This document shows positions 23,492-37,147 of a stretch of DNA of 58,428 nucleotides, one piece after another. Made by a program: the position numbers and the translations under genes. Within the stretch, counting starts at the first letter, position 1. The number at the start of each line of letters is the position of its first letter. Under the pieces are notes generated by a model. That model was not told the DNA's origin. It made no database searches and worked only from the letters and a program-made list of their open reading frames with translations. The stretch lies in contig NC_081414.1 of NCBI RefSeq assembly GCF_030272615.1, positions 528,161,137-528,219,564 of the forward strand, given 5' to 3'. The stretch comes from Cryptomeria japonica. Taxonomy: Eukaryota; Streptophyta; Pinopsida; Cupressales; Cupressaceae.

Positions 23492-26400
23492 ATGAGTTAG
23501 AATGTTAGGGGCTTAAATGCCCTAACAAGAGGTGCCTCATAAAGTCCCAAGTTGACTCATGTGGGATTGGCATAGTTCTACTTCAAGAGACTAAATTTTA
23601 TGAAAAAGAAGACATTGACCCCTTCAATAAATGGACAAAATGGAAATATATAGCTTATGAGTCTTTGGGTGCCTCAGGAGGGCTGGCAGTTTTATGGAAA
23701 TGCCAACATTCATATTTCAAAAGTGGTTGTCAAAGCAAAGTGGATCTAGGTTCAAGTCACTCTTGGCAACATAGTCTTCCATCTGGTAAATGTATATGAC
23801 TTAACTCTTCATTGGGGAAAAAGGTATTGTGAGATACAATATTAGAAGTCCTAGCCTCTCATTCATATGTTCCCTTCATTTTGGGAGAAGATTTCAATGC
23901 TCTCCTCTCCATAAAGAACAAAAAGGGAGGAATAATTCCACCTCCCAAGGTTCTCTAGGACTTCAATGCTTTTGTCATACATAATGGACTAAAAGACTAC
24001 CTTCCTTCTAATGTCAATGTTACCTAGACAAATGTTACCTAGACAAATGGAAGAAAGGATTTTCTCCATATAGTAGAGAGATTGGATAGATTTCTAATTA
24101 GTTTTGGGTTGCTTTCCATGTTGAGCCCACCAGTTTTCTATATCCTCCCCTTTTGGGGATCAGACCACTTCCCCCTTATGGTTGATGTTTCCCTTTTGGC
24201 TCCTCTTCCAAAGCCAAAGCTTCATTCAAGTTTGAACACGTGTTTCAGAGATCCCAATTTCCTTCCCTTGTTGCAATCTAGTGGCAGTCTTTCCCCTATG
24301 TGCAGGGTTCTAGAATGTACCAATTGTGCAAAAAGATGCAATTTGTCAAAGCCAAGATCAGACTATAGAACCACCATGTTTTCAAAAAAAAATCTCCACC
24401 AAATCAGCATTGGAAGCTTAGCTAGCAGTAGTTAATGAAGAAGTCATTGCCAATGGGTTGAATGTGACATCCTATCAAACCCAAAAATAACTTCAAAATG
24501 AATTGGAGGAAGTTTTGGCTAGGGAAGAAATTTTCTAGAGGCACAAATTCAGGGAGCTATGGCTGCAAGAAGCCAACAGGAACACTAAGTTCTTCCATTC
24601 CTCTACCAAACTAAAAGGATACTCAAATGCTATCCTTCAAATCAAATATGCTCAAGGGGAGATTTTAAGAGATAAAGTTCAGATTTAGAATGAGGTATTC
24701 AACTTCTTCTCTAACCTCTTTGCAGGGTCTTCTTCGCCATCAGATTCAGATCCAATTGACTTTAGGCCCCTCTTAGATCATATCCCCCCATCAATATACA
24801 CTTTAGCCAATAGGGAGTTATTGAAGCCATTCTTCTTAGAGGAAAACAAAGAAGTAGTTTTCTCCATGCCACTTGATAAAGCCTCGGACCCTGATAGTTT
24901 CACTTTAATGTTCTTCCAAAAACGTTGGGATTTTGTTGGCTTTGATGACTGGAGAGATTTGGAGGAATCTCAGAGAAACGATAATACCCTCAAGCAATTC
25001 AACATCACCTTCATTGCCCTTAATCCCAAGTTAGCTGCCCCTTCTACATTTTCAAATTTTAGACCCATCTCCCTTTGCAACACCATCTACAAAATCATCA
25101 CTAAAGCCATTGCTAATAGGTTTTTCAAGCTTATCCCTAAGTTCATTTCAAATGAGCAAGGTGGCTTTGTCCTTGGTAGAGAAACATCTGAAGGTGCTCT
25201 CATTGCCCATGAAATCCTCCGCTCTATCAAGAAGCACAACCTAGAATCCGTGATCATCAAGTTGGATACGATGAAAGCATATAATCAAGTGACTTGGATT
25301 TTTCTTGAGAAAGTTTTTCTTAGGTTCGGTTTCTCCAAGAAGTGGCCTAGATGGATAATTTCATGCATATTAAGAGCTAAATTCTCTGCTCTAGTCAATG
25401 ACATCCGTTGTGGCTTCTTCTCAGCATATCAAGGGGTGAGGCAAGGAGACCCTCTCTCTCCATACTTATTCATCACTATGGTGGAAGCTCTTAGTAGAGC
25501 CATCAGAGCACAACACAACCTTAATCTTTGGAAAGGAATTCAGATCCCAAAATTTGATATTGCAGTCACACACATTTTTTTTTCAGATGATAATATCCTC
25601 TTTGGGGAAGCCTCCATGTCTAAGGCTAGAGCCATCAAGCGTATCCTTGAAATATACTATGAAAATTCATGTGAGAAAATTAATGCTTCCAAGTCCAAGA
25701 TAATTTTTTAATTGTTCTCCCCTTGTTTTCAAACAATTATCAGATCACCTTGGCTTTAAATAGGAGAAACTTCCTTGTAAATACTTGGGAATTCCCCTAT
25801 TCATAGGTAGAAAAAAGGGCTCCTTTTAGGATAAAATTTTAGCCTCCATCCAAAATAGAGTTTCCTCTTGGAAAAACTCTTGGTTGTCTCTTGCAGGTAG
25901 GTTGATGTTGATTAAATTTGTCCTATCCACCATCCCAAATTACATTATGTATGTTCTTCCCATCCCCAAGTCTGTTCTGTCACAACCAGAGAGTAAACTT
26001 AAATCCTTCTTGTGGAAGGGCAACAAGGAATCCAAAGAAAAAATTCACCTTCTAGCTTGGGACAAAGTCTACTCTTCTAAGCAGTAGGAGGATTAGACAT
26101 TCAAGATGTTGAAATAATAAATAAAGCCCTTGGAGAAAAGATAGTCTAGAAGTTATACACAAATAGCAAATCTAAATGGGCATCTATAATTTCAACAAAA
26201 TATTTGGATTTAGATTCCCCGGAGTGGATTTTCACAGCTCTTGATCTTCCAAAAGGATTGCAGATGTGGAATTTCATAGTGCAATACAGAAATATTTGTC
26301 TCCCTCACTTGTCTTGGGTGATTCATGGTGGAAAGAAAACTCTCTTTTGAGAAGACTCATGGAATGGGTTCCCAGCTTTTAATACCCTTGAAAACATGGT

Positions 26401-27661
26401 AGAAGCTATTCAGTGTCTCAAAATTATTTGGGGCCCTCGATTTTGTGATTACTTTGAGACTATCCTTGAGAATGGGCAAATTATCACTAGATGAAAGAAC
26501 ATGTCAGAAGTGAACATTCTGGCTATTCAAAAGAGAAGATTGGAAGTTGAGCTCAAGCAGAGAATTCTTAATCTCTACAATGGCCCAGACTCTCTCATTT
26601 GGACTACCTTTCCCACTGGAAAATATTCAATAAAACAAGGTTATTCTTTTCTTAAATGTGATTCTTCCCTCCTTAAATCTCGTTGCTTTGATTTTTGATC
26701 GTCTGATGTTGGCCTTCCTAAGGCAGGTCCCTTTGCCTGGCTAGCACTTAAAGGGCAAGATATTTTCAAGCAATAAATTGTCCTCTCTAGGAATCTCTCC
26801 TAACTTTACTTGCATCCTGTGTAGTGGGGAACAAGCATATAGGGACCACATCCTCCTCAACTACCCTCTTTCTTATGATTGCTAGACATGGCTCCTCAAC
26901 AAACTTCATTAGTTGTCCCCCCTTCATTCAAGTTTGATCAAAGTTTCTGAGTCCTAACCCAAAATATACAATAAATCATTTTTTGCTTGTCTTTGGGAGG
27001 TGAATCCAACAATCCTAATTTGGAACTTATGGTGGGAGAGAAATAGATGTATCGTTAGAAAGGAGAAAAATAGCAGGGAAGTTGTGATCCATAAAATTGA
27101 GTCCTTGATCTCAGAAGTAGTAAAGGCTCACACCTCCAGAAACAAAAGGACGGGTTCATGCTATTCTTCATGGGATGATAGGGTTGTATCGGAATGGAAT
27201 CTCATATCCCTTCCTTTCAAGGGGAGCTTACTCACGAATGGAATAAACAAAGTGGATAGAAAAGAAATAAAATGGAAACCTCTTGAGCAAGGCTTTCTCA
27301 AATTGAACTTTGATGAAGCCTCCAACGATAACCCAAGTATTTTAGGGGTGGGGTGTGTATTGTGAAATCACAAGGGTGACATAGTAGCAGCTTGTGCATT
27401 CAGGATTCTAGATAGAAGCCACTGTCTTGGTGGAAGTATCAAGCTACCAATAAGATACAAAGTGAAAAACATTATAATTGAGGAAGATTCTATGAACACA
27501 ATTAATGCTTTGAAGCATTTGGAAACCCCAAACTGGAAAAGGACTATCCTTTTTTGGAAAATTTCAAATATGACACTGCTATAGGGAGGCAAACAAATTA
27601 GCGGATGCACTGCAAACCAAGGGTGCAAGTTGTAAGAAATTGGGATCTCGACAATGTCCAT
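23492..27661 (+). pseudogene. LINE ORF2 (endonuclease, reverse transcriptase, zinc-finger, RNase H)
   Basis: The start reads MS-stop-NVRGLNALTRGA, where plant L1 ORF2 normally has MSWNVRGLN; Trp TGG has become TAG. The endonuclease region to about 24450 is broken. RT spans about 24821-25711 with FRPISLCNTIYKIITKAIANR, EQGGFVLGRE, YQGVRQGDPLSPYLF and the active site FSDD at 25580-25591 (usually FADD). MSLAGRLMLIKFVLSTIPNY follows at 25884. A zinc-finger RVT region (YRDHILLNYPLS) lies near 26840-26880. A C-terminal RNase H of the plant type (LKLNFDEAS near 27295, then GVGCVL and NHKGDIVAACA) ends near 27600. Many stops and several shifts make it non-functional. Confidence 0.85.
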
Positions 27662-29161
27662 GGACCTCGGTTCAAATAAGGAGATTTCATCAATTGCAAA
27701 GCATGATTCTTTATTATTATAATCTTTTTCTATCGATTTGTCTCACAGGACCTCATCTGGCATGTTCGTATTTCCCACTCGACTTGAAGCTCCTGCCATT
27801 CCAAGCTAACGTAGCTAGTGCTATTGATGGTGGCGGATCTTCAACTAAACCTCATGTCAACATTTATTGTCTGCTTCAAATATTGTACCCTCCTTCGAAG
27901 CCTACAACACTTGTCTCACTCTCTCAAGTGCAGTAAGATGTAATTATTAGTTCTTTTTATGGTATGTGTAATTGATCAATCCAAGGCAAGTCGGCAAGAT
28001 TATCAGTCCATCCAAGCTTTTATTACCCTTCCATGTGATTCTTGGTCATTGTCTATAAAGAGCCTAATGCCCCGTTGGTAACACATGACCTCCAGGTGTT
28101 TCCTCTCCCATATCTTCTCTGTAGCTAGGCTTCTAGGTGGCGCTCAAATGGAGTACAGATTGAGCAACAAAAGGATTTGCATCCCTGTTGGCCATCAAAT
28201 GGGATTGTGTGAAGGTGGAGAGTGCTATCCGTGTGCTTGTGGGAGAAGAGCTACTCAATGCCAACGCTCCCCACGCCCTCTATCCATCATAGGTGCTCTC
28301 GATTTTTCTTTCCATCTGTTTCGACCTGTTGCAGTACTATGGTATGTTGGTCCAACTTGCCCTTTATTATATCAAGGAGGATCTTGTTTCTAGAGAATCC
28401 CTTGACAAAGCCATAAAAAATTATGACTTGCAAGAGGGGGAAGCCTGGATTGGAGGTCTGTTCCCTTGGAATTTTTTGAAGAAGAAGCTAGTGTTTGCAA
28501 AAATATATGACTATATCAAAAATTAGTCTGGATGCGAATAATAGCAAGTATTTTGAATCTAAAAAGCTCTCTACACTGAAATACTCGAGCCACATATAGC
28601 TGGTTAGCTATCTAGTATTTTATAGCCTCCTTCGTATGTTGAACCACAAAGCGCATAAGGTGAAAGAAATCCAACTCATAACCAAGGAGGATAGCTCTGC
28701 AGGTGGCAACCTAGCAATTCAAAACAAAGATAAAGAGGCTATGCCTACGCAAGAATGAGAGGAGGAGGTTGGGAACCATACCCCTTAAGCAGTTTCTCTA
28801 TGCCCTCTATTATTATATTCAACTCTTAATTTGCCTGTATTTTGCTACTATTTTTTGGGCATTCTATGTAGTTCACTTCTGTTGTCTCAGGTTATATTTT
28901 GTGGGTATATGTAAGGCTTCCTTTGCATTATATGTAGTTTGGTTATGATGTCTCGGGTTATATTTTTGTAGGTTTTTGTAAGTCTTCTTTCTACTACTTT
29001 GAGAATTTTGTAGGTTAGGTATTTTCTATCTACCCTTGGTTCTGGGGTCTTTTTGTCGTATTCTTATCTCTTTGGTTCAGATGTCCATTATAACTCATGA
29101 TGTATATATTTTCATATATTAATATATTTCAGGCCTATACCTTTTACCTTTAGAAAAAAAA
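27662..29161 (+). other. LINE 3' UTR and poly(A) tail
   Basis: Sequence after the RNase H domain lacks domains. It becomes T-rich near the end (TTGGTTCTGGGGTCTTTTTG), then ATTTTCATATATTAATATAT and finally TTTACCTTTAG followed by ten A. This is the form of a plant L1 3' end. Short open frames at 28085-28526 look incidental. Confidence 0.6.
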
Positions 29162-30544
29162 AATCATAAATTTAACAAGAAACCTCTAGAAAAAGAAAAA
29201 ATAGAAAAAATAGGAAAAGAAAAAATAAAGAGTTTTTTAAAAATCATAAACATATTTATTTTTTATTATAGGTTGAAATTTTCACAAATTAAAAAAAAAT
29301 ATCTATTTTGCATTTAATAGTTTTATTGTAAATTGAAAAGTTCAAAAATATTTTAAAAAATTATTCTTTTGATATTTTTCTTTGCCTTAATGTCCATTTA
29401 ATGTGCAATAGATTGTTTTAACTAATTTTTTTTAGAAAAATCATTCTACTTTGCAAAGAAACTACTAATCGTATGGTCTTAAAGGATGTTTTATTAGACT
29501 TGTTTATAAACCATTTTCATTTTTGTATGCTTTTATCTTTTGTTTGTTTGAAAACTATTGATTTTAGATTTAGAATTTGCTACGCACTTTAATTTGGGCT
29601 TAAAATTTATATATGTGTCTTTTAATCCTAAAGATGTGCTCTCCGCTCACACTTAAGGGTGATCTTGAGCATTAGAAACGAGTGTTATCTTTCTAAATTT
29701 ATTTTTAAGAGACCTACTTTGGATTTCATCACTAAGGGGAAGACCTCAATCCTAACATTCTGATGGAATATAAATAGAAAGGAGTGAATCAAAAGACATG
29801 CATCTTGAAATTTTAAATCTATCTTTCTAATCTTATCCCTAATAACTTTATACCTTGGGGAAGTGAAAGAGAATAGTGGGTTACCCTATTCTCCCAACTA
29901 TTTAATGTGTTTTCCTTTCATTGCATAAAATCAAACCTTACCTATTGGATAGATGCAAGAAATTAGGTCCACATTTTGGCCAAAATTTAAAAGTGCTTTT
30001 CCTTATTTACAAAATTTGTCACAATTGGACGAAAATTTTGAAACACTTGCACATATAAAATTTAAAAAATCCAATAATATGAAACATGTAGTATTTTGAG
30101 TATAGTTTTTCAAATATGTAATTTATTCTGATACCCAAATAATATGAGTTAATTTTTCATGGGCATGTATAAAAACCACTCTTTTAGGACCATAAAATGC
30201 ATCTTTCCAACCATCATAATTTGACCTAAATAAAAATATTTTTTTAATTTCTTTTGAAAAAATATATGTATTATACTAAAGATTGATGAGGATACTTTTT
30301 AGAATTTTTTGTCTAGATTTTTTTAATTTTTAATTGGCTCTAATTGTTATTTTTGAAAACTCCTCAGACATACATACAACAAAATTTGAGCTAAAATAAG
30401 CAACTCATGTTAACCTATAGGGTCACCTAATGGACCATCCCTAATAAGAGGGAAAGCCCCAACTTACAAGAGGGGTTCCCTTATCATGTTTGGTTGGTGC
30501 ATGGATATTCCAGTTATGATAATGTTTCTTCTAATTTTGCCTTT
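29162..30544. other. AT-rich DNA without recognised features
   Basis: Long runs of A and T and no readable domain on either strand. Nothing in it could be tied to an element. Confidence 0.5.
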
Positions 30545-31860
30545 GATTAACAATATTCTTGAGTCTCGATGGCACCATTCACTCTAACTATTGATCCTCA
30601 CCCCTTAATTTTTATCATCTTGTGTCAAATTTTTAACTCATTTTCTTATGTATACCACCCTTACCTCAATAATCTAAGAGATATTATTGAGGATCCATTA
30701 TTGAAGAACTGATTGAAGCAACCATATTGAAGAACCAATTGGGGGCATATTGAAGCAATTAATAGAAATACATAGGGTAGGATTTAGTTTTCCAATATAA
30801 GGTTTTTCTAGAAGCTTTTGATACATTCCGTTGGGAACAAGATCATATTTATAAATTTTCATGCCTCTTTGCAAATCCACTTCTTTGAGATCTCTTGTCA
30901 CTAGGCTTTATCCTTCCCATGCAACAACAAGAAACTTTTGAAGCTCTATTTCCCTCCAATAAATCTCATGTCCTATATCTTCCCTGTCCATCAAGGGTAG
31001 CAACTTTAAGCAAAAAGAGGAGAAGAAATGGTATATAAAGTTGCATGCTTTAAGAACTCCATTCATGGCAACTTTAAAAAAGCTATTAAATTTTCAAACA
31101 AGTTTTCATGTTTTAGATTCATTTTATTAGAATTTTTATTTACACAATAGCATGAATTAGTAATCAAGTCACCAACATTTGCCTAAGGACTATAACAATT
31201 TATTTTTTATTATGGGTAAAAATAATTTTTGAAGGGACTCAATAACCCTTAACAACATAGGACTTCTAGCAAAAATCCAAACAAGAAAAAGAACTTAACC
31301 CAAAAGGTTAACTACCACAAAAAATACAAAATAATACTAATCAACCAACACAATAACCAAGGATAGACAACTACACCACCCTCTGTCCCTTCCCATAGTC
31401 TCAAACACCCATGACCTAAGTGTAGGAAGAACAAGCATGTTTCAAAAGACCTCACTTCCTCCTTTGAACAACCTTCGACAAAACATCATCCTCCAAAGGC
31501 TAAAAACAAGGTGAAGCAGGAAGACAACCCTCAACAGACCCTGAAGACAAAGAGGAGCAAACAACTTCATTGAATCATCCACTATAGAATCCACTCTCTT
31601 TTGATGGAAGCATAGGAAGGTCAATCAAAATAGGGCCTAGAGAGATGACTCATTAGGAATAATTGAAGTTGCAACAACCTCTAATTGTCATTTTCTCTTA
31701 GTTAGATTATATTTGTTATTATAGTATTAGGTAAATTTACATTTAAATTATTTTTTTGTAGGTTACACTAGATTAGAAGCTTCATCATTTTACATATTCC
31801 AAAACTTCTTTGTAATTTATAAAATAGAAACAAAACCATTCATTCTTCATTTATATTCAA
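30545..31860. repeat. Duplicated segment, copy A, part 1
   Basis: This matches 34690-35664 plus 36857-37115 in the same order and orientation. Landmarks are GAGATATTATTGAGGATCCA, TCCTTCCCATGCAACA, CAATAACCCTTAACAACATA and ACCTCACTTCCTCCTTT. Copy A lacks the LTR inserted in copy B and so shows the empty site (ATGGAAGCATAGGAAGG). No coding domain was identified. Confidence 0.8.
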
Positions 31861-32439
31861 ATAGAAATTTTTTTTTAAAAAAAAAAAGCAAATTACATTA
31901 CAAGCATATAAAATTGATTATTTACAAGTAATTAATTAGTTCACATTTTTGTATATTGTTCTAAAATAAGATATAGTGTGTTTGTTTGTTTTTTTCATGC
32001 ATTAGATTATTTCACTTAGACCTAAATGGTTTTAACTCTCAAAAGAACAAAAAAGAAGAGAAATCCCTCAATCCCAACATAAGGCACTCAACAAAAATAT
32101 TTCAATGAAGTTAAGAAAAAGAAAAATCCAACACTTAAAATAAAATAAGAAAACTATAGCAAGCTCAAACAAATAAAGGAAAAGCAATGCATTGAAACTT
32201 TCCTCTCAAAAAAAAATTTCTTCCATCAAACACATGTCTCATGCCCAATGGGTCCTAGGATAAGGGTGAATTGGATTGAGGTGATTTTAAGCAAAATTTA
32301 AGAAAAAAACCTATACAAAAAGGTGTCTAAGACAATATCCCACAACTCCAATTGTTCCACCCCCAACTCGATGAGTCAACAACACCATACCCAATACTCT
32401 TTCCTTTTGAGGTGAATGAACTAATAAGTGCAACCTCCA
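31861..32439. other. AT-rich link between parts of copy A
   Basis: This corresponds in position to the part of copy B that holds an LTR fragment (37148-~37985). It contains A-runs and no recognised gene. Confidence 0.4.
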
Positions 32440-33059
32440 CTCCATACAATCATACCACTATTATCCATTACATTCTCCTTCCATGTGAAGGGATTAATCC
32501 ATCAAATTATTCACTCCTTGAAGTTATATTTTCTTAGAAGAGCATGAGTGATTTAGTGTATGCCATCATAAAAGGTATAACTCATGTGTCATTTTAAGTC
32601 CACCTCATTCACCTTTACAATGAGTAAATTTATAATATCACATATTTTGGTGAACTCAACATGAGGGGAAAATGATTCTAGATAAACTATTTCATTTTTT
32701 TATTTCTTTCATCTTTTTACCTTCATCTCCTTGCCATCCAAATTATTTTGGTGTATCCATAATACCCCCAGAATATGTTTTGACAAAGAGCCCAATAGGG
32801 ATAGAGTCCCTCAAACAAAGTAATCCCTCATTTAGCTAGTGTGTCCCTATTGATCCCATGGTACTTATTGGAAATATGTGTAATTACGAGGATCAAATCA
32901 AATGGTAGGAGGTCAGGTCACAATAAAAATGTCATATGAGTCACAAGTTTGCAACCTTTAACAATTGTACATGGGGTGACTATCAAGGGTATGCAATATA
33001 GCCAAAATTGGGCTAGGTGAGAGCCCACTTTGTCATAATCTGATTAAAAAAACAAATGC

Positions 33060-34400
33060 AAGATCCTACGTAGAAGGACAAGGACTTCTAAATAGATAAA
33101 GAAGTGGATTTCCTAAAAAGAGGCTTATTGAAAACTCAAATGACATGAACAATCCTCAATGCAATTTTTCTAATTGATCAAGTCTCTACTTGAAGGGGGA
33201 GAATCAAGAATCAACCCAATAATATAAGAGATGAAGCTACTCAACCCTTACATGTTGAACAAAACTCACCTCATGGTGGAGAAATGTAAAACCCAAGAGA
33301 AGCAACCCCTAAATCTCTTATATCCACCCTAGTCAACTTGAGATCAAGACTCTTGAAGTTTGGCGTGTTGAGTGACCAATGTATATTCTAGCATAAGATA
33401 CTAAAAGACTAAAGTCTCTAAGGTGCCAACCTCACACCAACTCTTTTTCTATCAAAAAACTTGAACAAAGTCAAGGGATAGCTCAACTACCTCACTATGT
33501 TAACTTTTACTCATGCGATATAAATAGCAAGGCTTTAACCCCCCCTTGTCCTTATCATTCAATATAGAAATCTTAAATCAATAAAGTGGGGTAACTATCA
33601 TATAGAGTCAAACTCAAACAATCCCACTTAGTATATGTAGAACCATGAAGGGTTTTTAATCCTTTATCTTTAAAATCGCCTTGACTCTTCCATGCCCTAT
33701 AATATTATATGGTGAGTTACCTCCTAAGAATATATCACCTTTACAAAACCACCACTTGTGAGGAGCCATGTAAGAGGAAGCACATGAATCAATCAACCAT
33801 GCATCATGACATTAGTGTGTGTTTAAATATGTCGAGTATATATCCCCTACTTTAGTGGAGATATTTGTTTCTATGGATGGAACATTATCATGTGCCTTTG
33901 TCAACAATTTTAAATATTTATTACTTCTTAAAATGATCAACTCTATATTAGTTCCATTAGTTCTTCATAGGTCTTCTTAGAGATTTAAATTTACTCATAG
34001 ACATCAATTGTTTGTCCCCTAACTTATTTTTGTTCTATTCTAGGAACAACTTCCCAAAATTAAGGCATCCTTTATTAGATCCTCTATGAATATTTTCCTC
34101 ATTTCTTCTAATAACAAGGATGTGACTATTTCCTAAAGCTTTCATTTAGACAATATACTAATAATGGATGTAACAAGATATTTTCATTAATATGAAAAGA
34201 AAGAAAGAGTAATGCATTTATCTTCTTTATCCACTTTTAGTGTCATAAATACATCTTTTGGATGAATAGTTAGTTTACTAAGGATGTAGTTGAATACTAT
34301 GACCCTAACAAATTCTATAGTTGTTCAATTTTGGACTCTCTCGATACATTCAATGATGTCAAATCTAATAGGCATATCCAAATTAAAGTCTTCACCTTCT
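33060..34400 (-). pseudogene. Copia-like gag-protease-integrase relic, copy A
   Basis: On the minus strand the segment near 33815-33755 still translates to a protease-like D-S-C-A-S-x-Y-M-A-P-H-K string, close to the copia pattern DSGAxxHMTPHK. Higher coordinates would hold gag and lower ones the pre-integrase. The same landmarks occur in copy B, where the string is IDSCTCSHMAPHKGWF. Stops are frequent in all frames and only the protease motif is clear, so the rest is inferred from order. Confidence 0.45.
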
Positions 34401-34408
34401 TAGTAATA

Positions 34409-34680
34409 TGTTGGAATATTACATCTTAGTATAGTAAATATGTGTTAGATACTTAAATATAATAAATAATTGTTAGTATAGAAATTATAAAACAAATGAT
34501 AGTTTGTGGTAATTAGTTGGATAGAGAAGTTTTGTATAAAAACCACAAGATTTACAAGCTAATACATATCAAGATAAAAGTTAACATGTTGAAGCTAAAT
34601 ACAAAATACTATTTGTATCTTACATGTGCAAAGACACAATCTATTAAAAAAAATTGTACACCATCATTTTTTTAATTTTA
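34409..34680 (+). repeat. Short LTR-like segment next to a degenerate primer site, copy A
   Basis: It starts TGTTGGAATATTACATC and is followed at 34681 by TATCAAAGAAG, close to the copia primer site (TGGTATCAGAGC). Copy B has TGTTAGAATATTACATC at 55902 and TGATATCAAAGC at 56070-56081. The orientation is opposite to the adjacent copia relic, so it should be a separate element start. Evidence is modest. Confidence 0.4.
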
Positions 34681-34689
34681 TATCAAAGA

Positions 34690-37115
34690 AGTTTTGAATC
34701 AAACAAATTTTAATTTTTCTCATCTTGTATCTCAATGTTAACTCATTTTCTTATATATATTACCCTTACCTCATTAAGAGATATTATTGAGGATCCATTA
34801 TAGAAGAGTTAATGAGAAACATGTTGAAGAAATTAGTAGAAGGATTTAGATTTCTAATATTTGGTTTTGCTAGAATCTTTACATTCCTTCCATTAGGAAC
34901 AATATCATCTTTGTAAATTATCAAATCCACTTCCAAGATCTCCCATCGCTAGTCTTTATCCTTCCCATGCAACACCAAGAATCTTTGAAGCTCTATTTCC
35001 TTCCAATAAATCTCCTATCTTATATCTTCCCTAACCATCAAGAGTAGCACCCCTAAGCTAGAAGAGGAGAAGAAAAGGCATATCAAATTGCATCCTTTTA
35101 GGACTCCATTCATAATAACTTTAAAGAAGTTATTAAAGTTTCAAACGAGTTTTCAAGTTTTAGATTCATTTTATTAGAATTTTTATTTACACCTAAGCAT
35201 TAATTAGTAATTAAGTCACCGGAATTTTCCTAAGGACTGTGACGATTTATCTTTATCATGGGTGAATACAAAGTTTTGAAGGGACCCAATAACCCTTAAC
35301 AACATAGGACTTCTAGTCAAAAGCTAGACAACAATAAGTGCATAGCAAAAAAGGTCGTCTACCACAAAACAATAGCCAAACTAACACTAAGCAACCAACA
35401 CAACAACCAATAATGGACAACTACACCACCCTCGGTCTCCACTTAACCCAAACACCCATGACCCAAGCCTAGGAAGAATAAGCATGTTTCAAAAGACCTC
35501 TCTCCCTCCTTTGGACAACCTTCCACAAAACATCATCCTCCAGAAGCTCAAAACAAGGTAAGGTAAGATGGCAAGCCTAAACAAACCTTGAAACCAAAGA
35601 GAGAGGAGCAAACAATATCATCAAATCATTCACTATAGATTCCACTCTCGCTTATAATGGAACCTGTAAAGGGGTAAAAATGATTCCCTAGGGTTTTCAC
35701 CCAAGGAATGAAGACCACTAGAGATTTTTTTTCACTTTGGGCCTTTACATTCAAAAGAGGATGAGTATCTCACTAGATCTAGTCATGAATCAGATCAAAA
35801 CTAAATACTAAGCGAATGTGGATTGAATGGAATTTCCTCTTTTGTGAGTTGAAGTGTTGAAATTAGGTAAAATGTTGAAAAATGAAGGTAAAAGCATGAA
35901 AACAATGAGCTATAGTTGCAAGATTTCCGCGGGCACCTGGAATCAAGCAATGTAAGTTGAATCAGACCTACACCCCGAAACTGATCAAAATTTGTCGGGA
36001 ACGTGGCACATCACAACGGTCCTCTAAACTTTTTGCACACTGAAGGGAAATGATTTGTCATTGTGAATGAAGCCTAATATGAGGAGTACAACTCTGTACC
36101 TGTTTCCTACATAGAGAAAGAAAGGGAAATGTGTTGGGAATAGGGGTTTGCCTTAGGTCAAACCCTGGTTTTGGAATTAACCATGAAATTGAAATAAATG
36201 CAAATGAAATGACTGAAAGGAAAGCATCTCCTTTTGAGGGAGATTTTGAATTATGACTGAAAATTGAATTATGATACCTCCTTCTGAAGTTTTGCTTGCC
36301 TCCACATGAAATTAGGGTTTATGAAGTCTTCAACAAAATAGGATGAATAATGTCTCCTTCAATGCTTGAAACTTGAATTTACTATTGCTCCTAAGCTGAA
36401 AGATGACTGTTGATGCTCAATTGCTCTTGAATGCTTGATCTCATATGTGCTTGATATCTTGTATGTGTATTGATAGATAGATGTCCAAATGAGATTGGAA
36501 ATCCTCTTTATATACTTGCTTGTCGGTGAAATGGGCTAATTTTCCGACATGAGCCAACACAGAGAGGGAAATCCAGCTCAATTTTGAAATAGGACCAATG
36601 GGTCAAAATTGGGCCCAATTTAGGGAGGATCATGGTGTGGCGCCATGGTCCTAGTGAGGACTATGGCGTGGCACCATGGTCTTGCCCTATTTTGGGGCAG
36701 GCACAAGGTGCTATGTGAGGTGCAATTTGAGTTAGGATGTCATTTGTGATGTGCAAGAGCATAATTAGGTCACCAATCAGGTCAAGGGGCGCAAACACCA
36801 AGGTGAAGATCCAAATGCGATCGAAATTGCAAAGGGTGCAATTTTAGGATGCTACAGAACCATAAGAAGGTTAGTCAAAATAGGGCATAGAGGGGATGAC
36901 TCATTAGGGAGAATTGAAGTTGCAACAACCCCTGATTGTTATTGTTTCTTAGTTAGATTATATTTTTTATTATATTATTAGGTAAATTTAGATTTAAATT
37001 ATTTTGTGTAGATTATAGTAGAATAGAAGCTTCATTAATTTACTTATTCCAAAACTTCTTTGTAATTTTTTTAAAAAAAAAAAAAATCATTCACTCTTCA
37101 TTTATATTCAAATAA
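34690..37115. repeat. Duplicated segment, copy B, part 1 (interrupted by solo LTR)
   Basis: This is the partner of 30545-31860. The order of landmarks is the same, with numerous substitutions and small indels. The insertion at 35665-36856 divides it. Because the copies are strongly diverged, the duplication, or independent insertion of a long repeat, is old. Confidence 0.8.
35665..36856 (-). repeat. Solo gypsy-type LTR with 5-bp TSD
   Basis: The segment is 1192 bp, starts TGTAAAGGGG and ends GGATGCTACA on the plus strand, so TG/CA at both ends. It is flanked by GAACC at 35660-35664 and 36857-36861. Copy A of the duplicated segment has one uninterrupted site here. The minus strand begins TGTAGCATCCTAAAATTGC, similar to the plus-strand LTR at 37148, and has a TATATAAAG box near 36515, which gives the orientation. 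No internal region is attached: LTR-LTR recombination removed it. Confidence 0.9.
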
Positions 37116-37147
37116 AAATAAAAAACCCAAAAAATAGTGTAAATTAT

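Larger units (their letters stand above)
21331..29161 (+). mobile_element. L1-type LINE retrotransposon (plant RNase H class), decayed
   Basis: The order is ORF1, endonuclease start (MS-NVRGLN), RT, zinc-finger region, RNase H, 3' UTR and an A-run at 29152-29161. This is the plan of plant L1 elements. The 5' border is not visible; 21331 is the first ORF1 codon seen and a 5' UTR may lie before it. I found no convincing target-site duplication. Confidence 0.85.
32440..34720. repeat. Duplicated segment, copy A, part 2
   Basis: This matches 38010-38624 and, beyond the element 2 insertion, 54602-56110. Landmarks are AATATCACATATTTTGGTGA, CCTATTGATCCCATGGTAC, AGAATCAAGAATCAACCCAA, GTCTCTAAGGTGCCAACCTC and GAATATTACATCTTAGT. 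The unoccupied site equivalent to the element 2 insertion lies near 33062-33085 (GATCCTACGTAGAAGGACAA). Confidence 0.85.

Noticed and set aside
28085-28526. Open frames after the LINE RNase H domain as a separate gene
   Set aside because: They overlap in three frames, have no domain and lie in the expected LINE 3' UTR.
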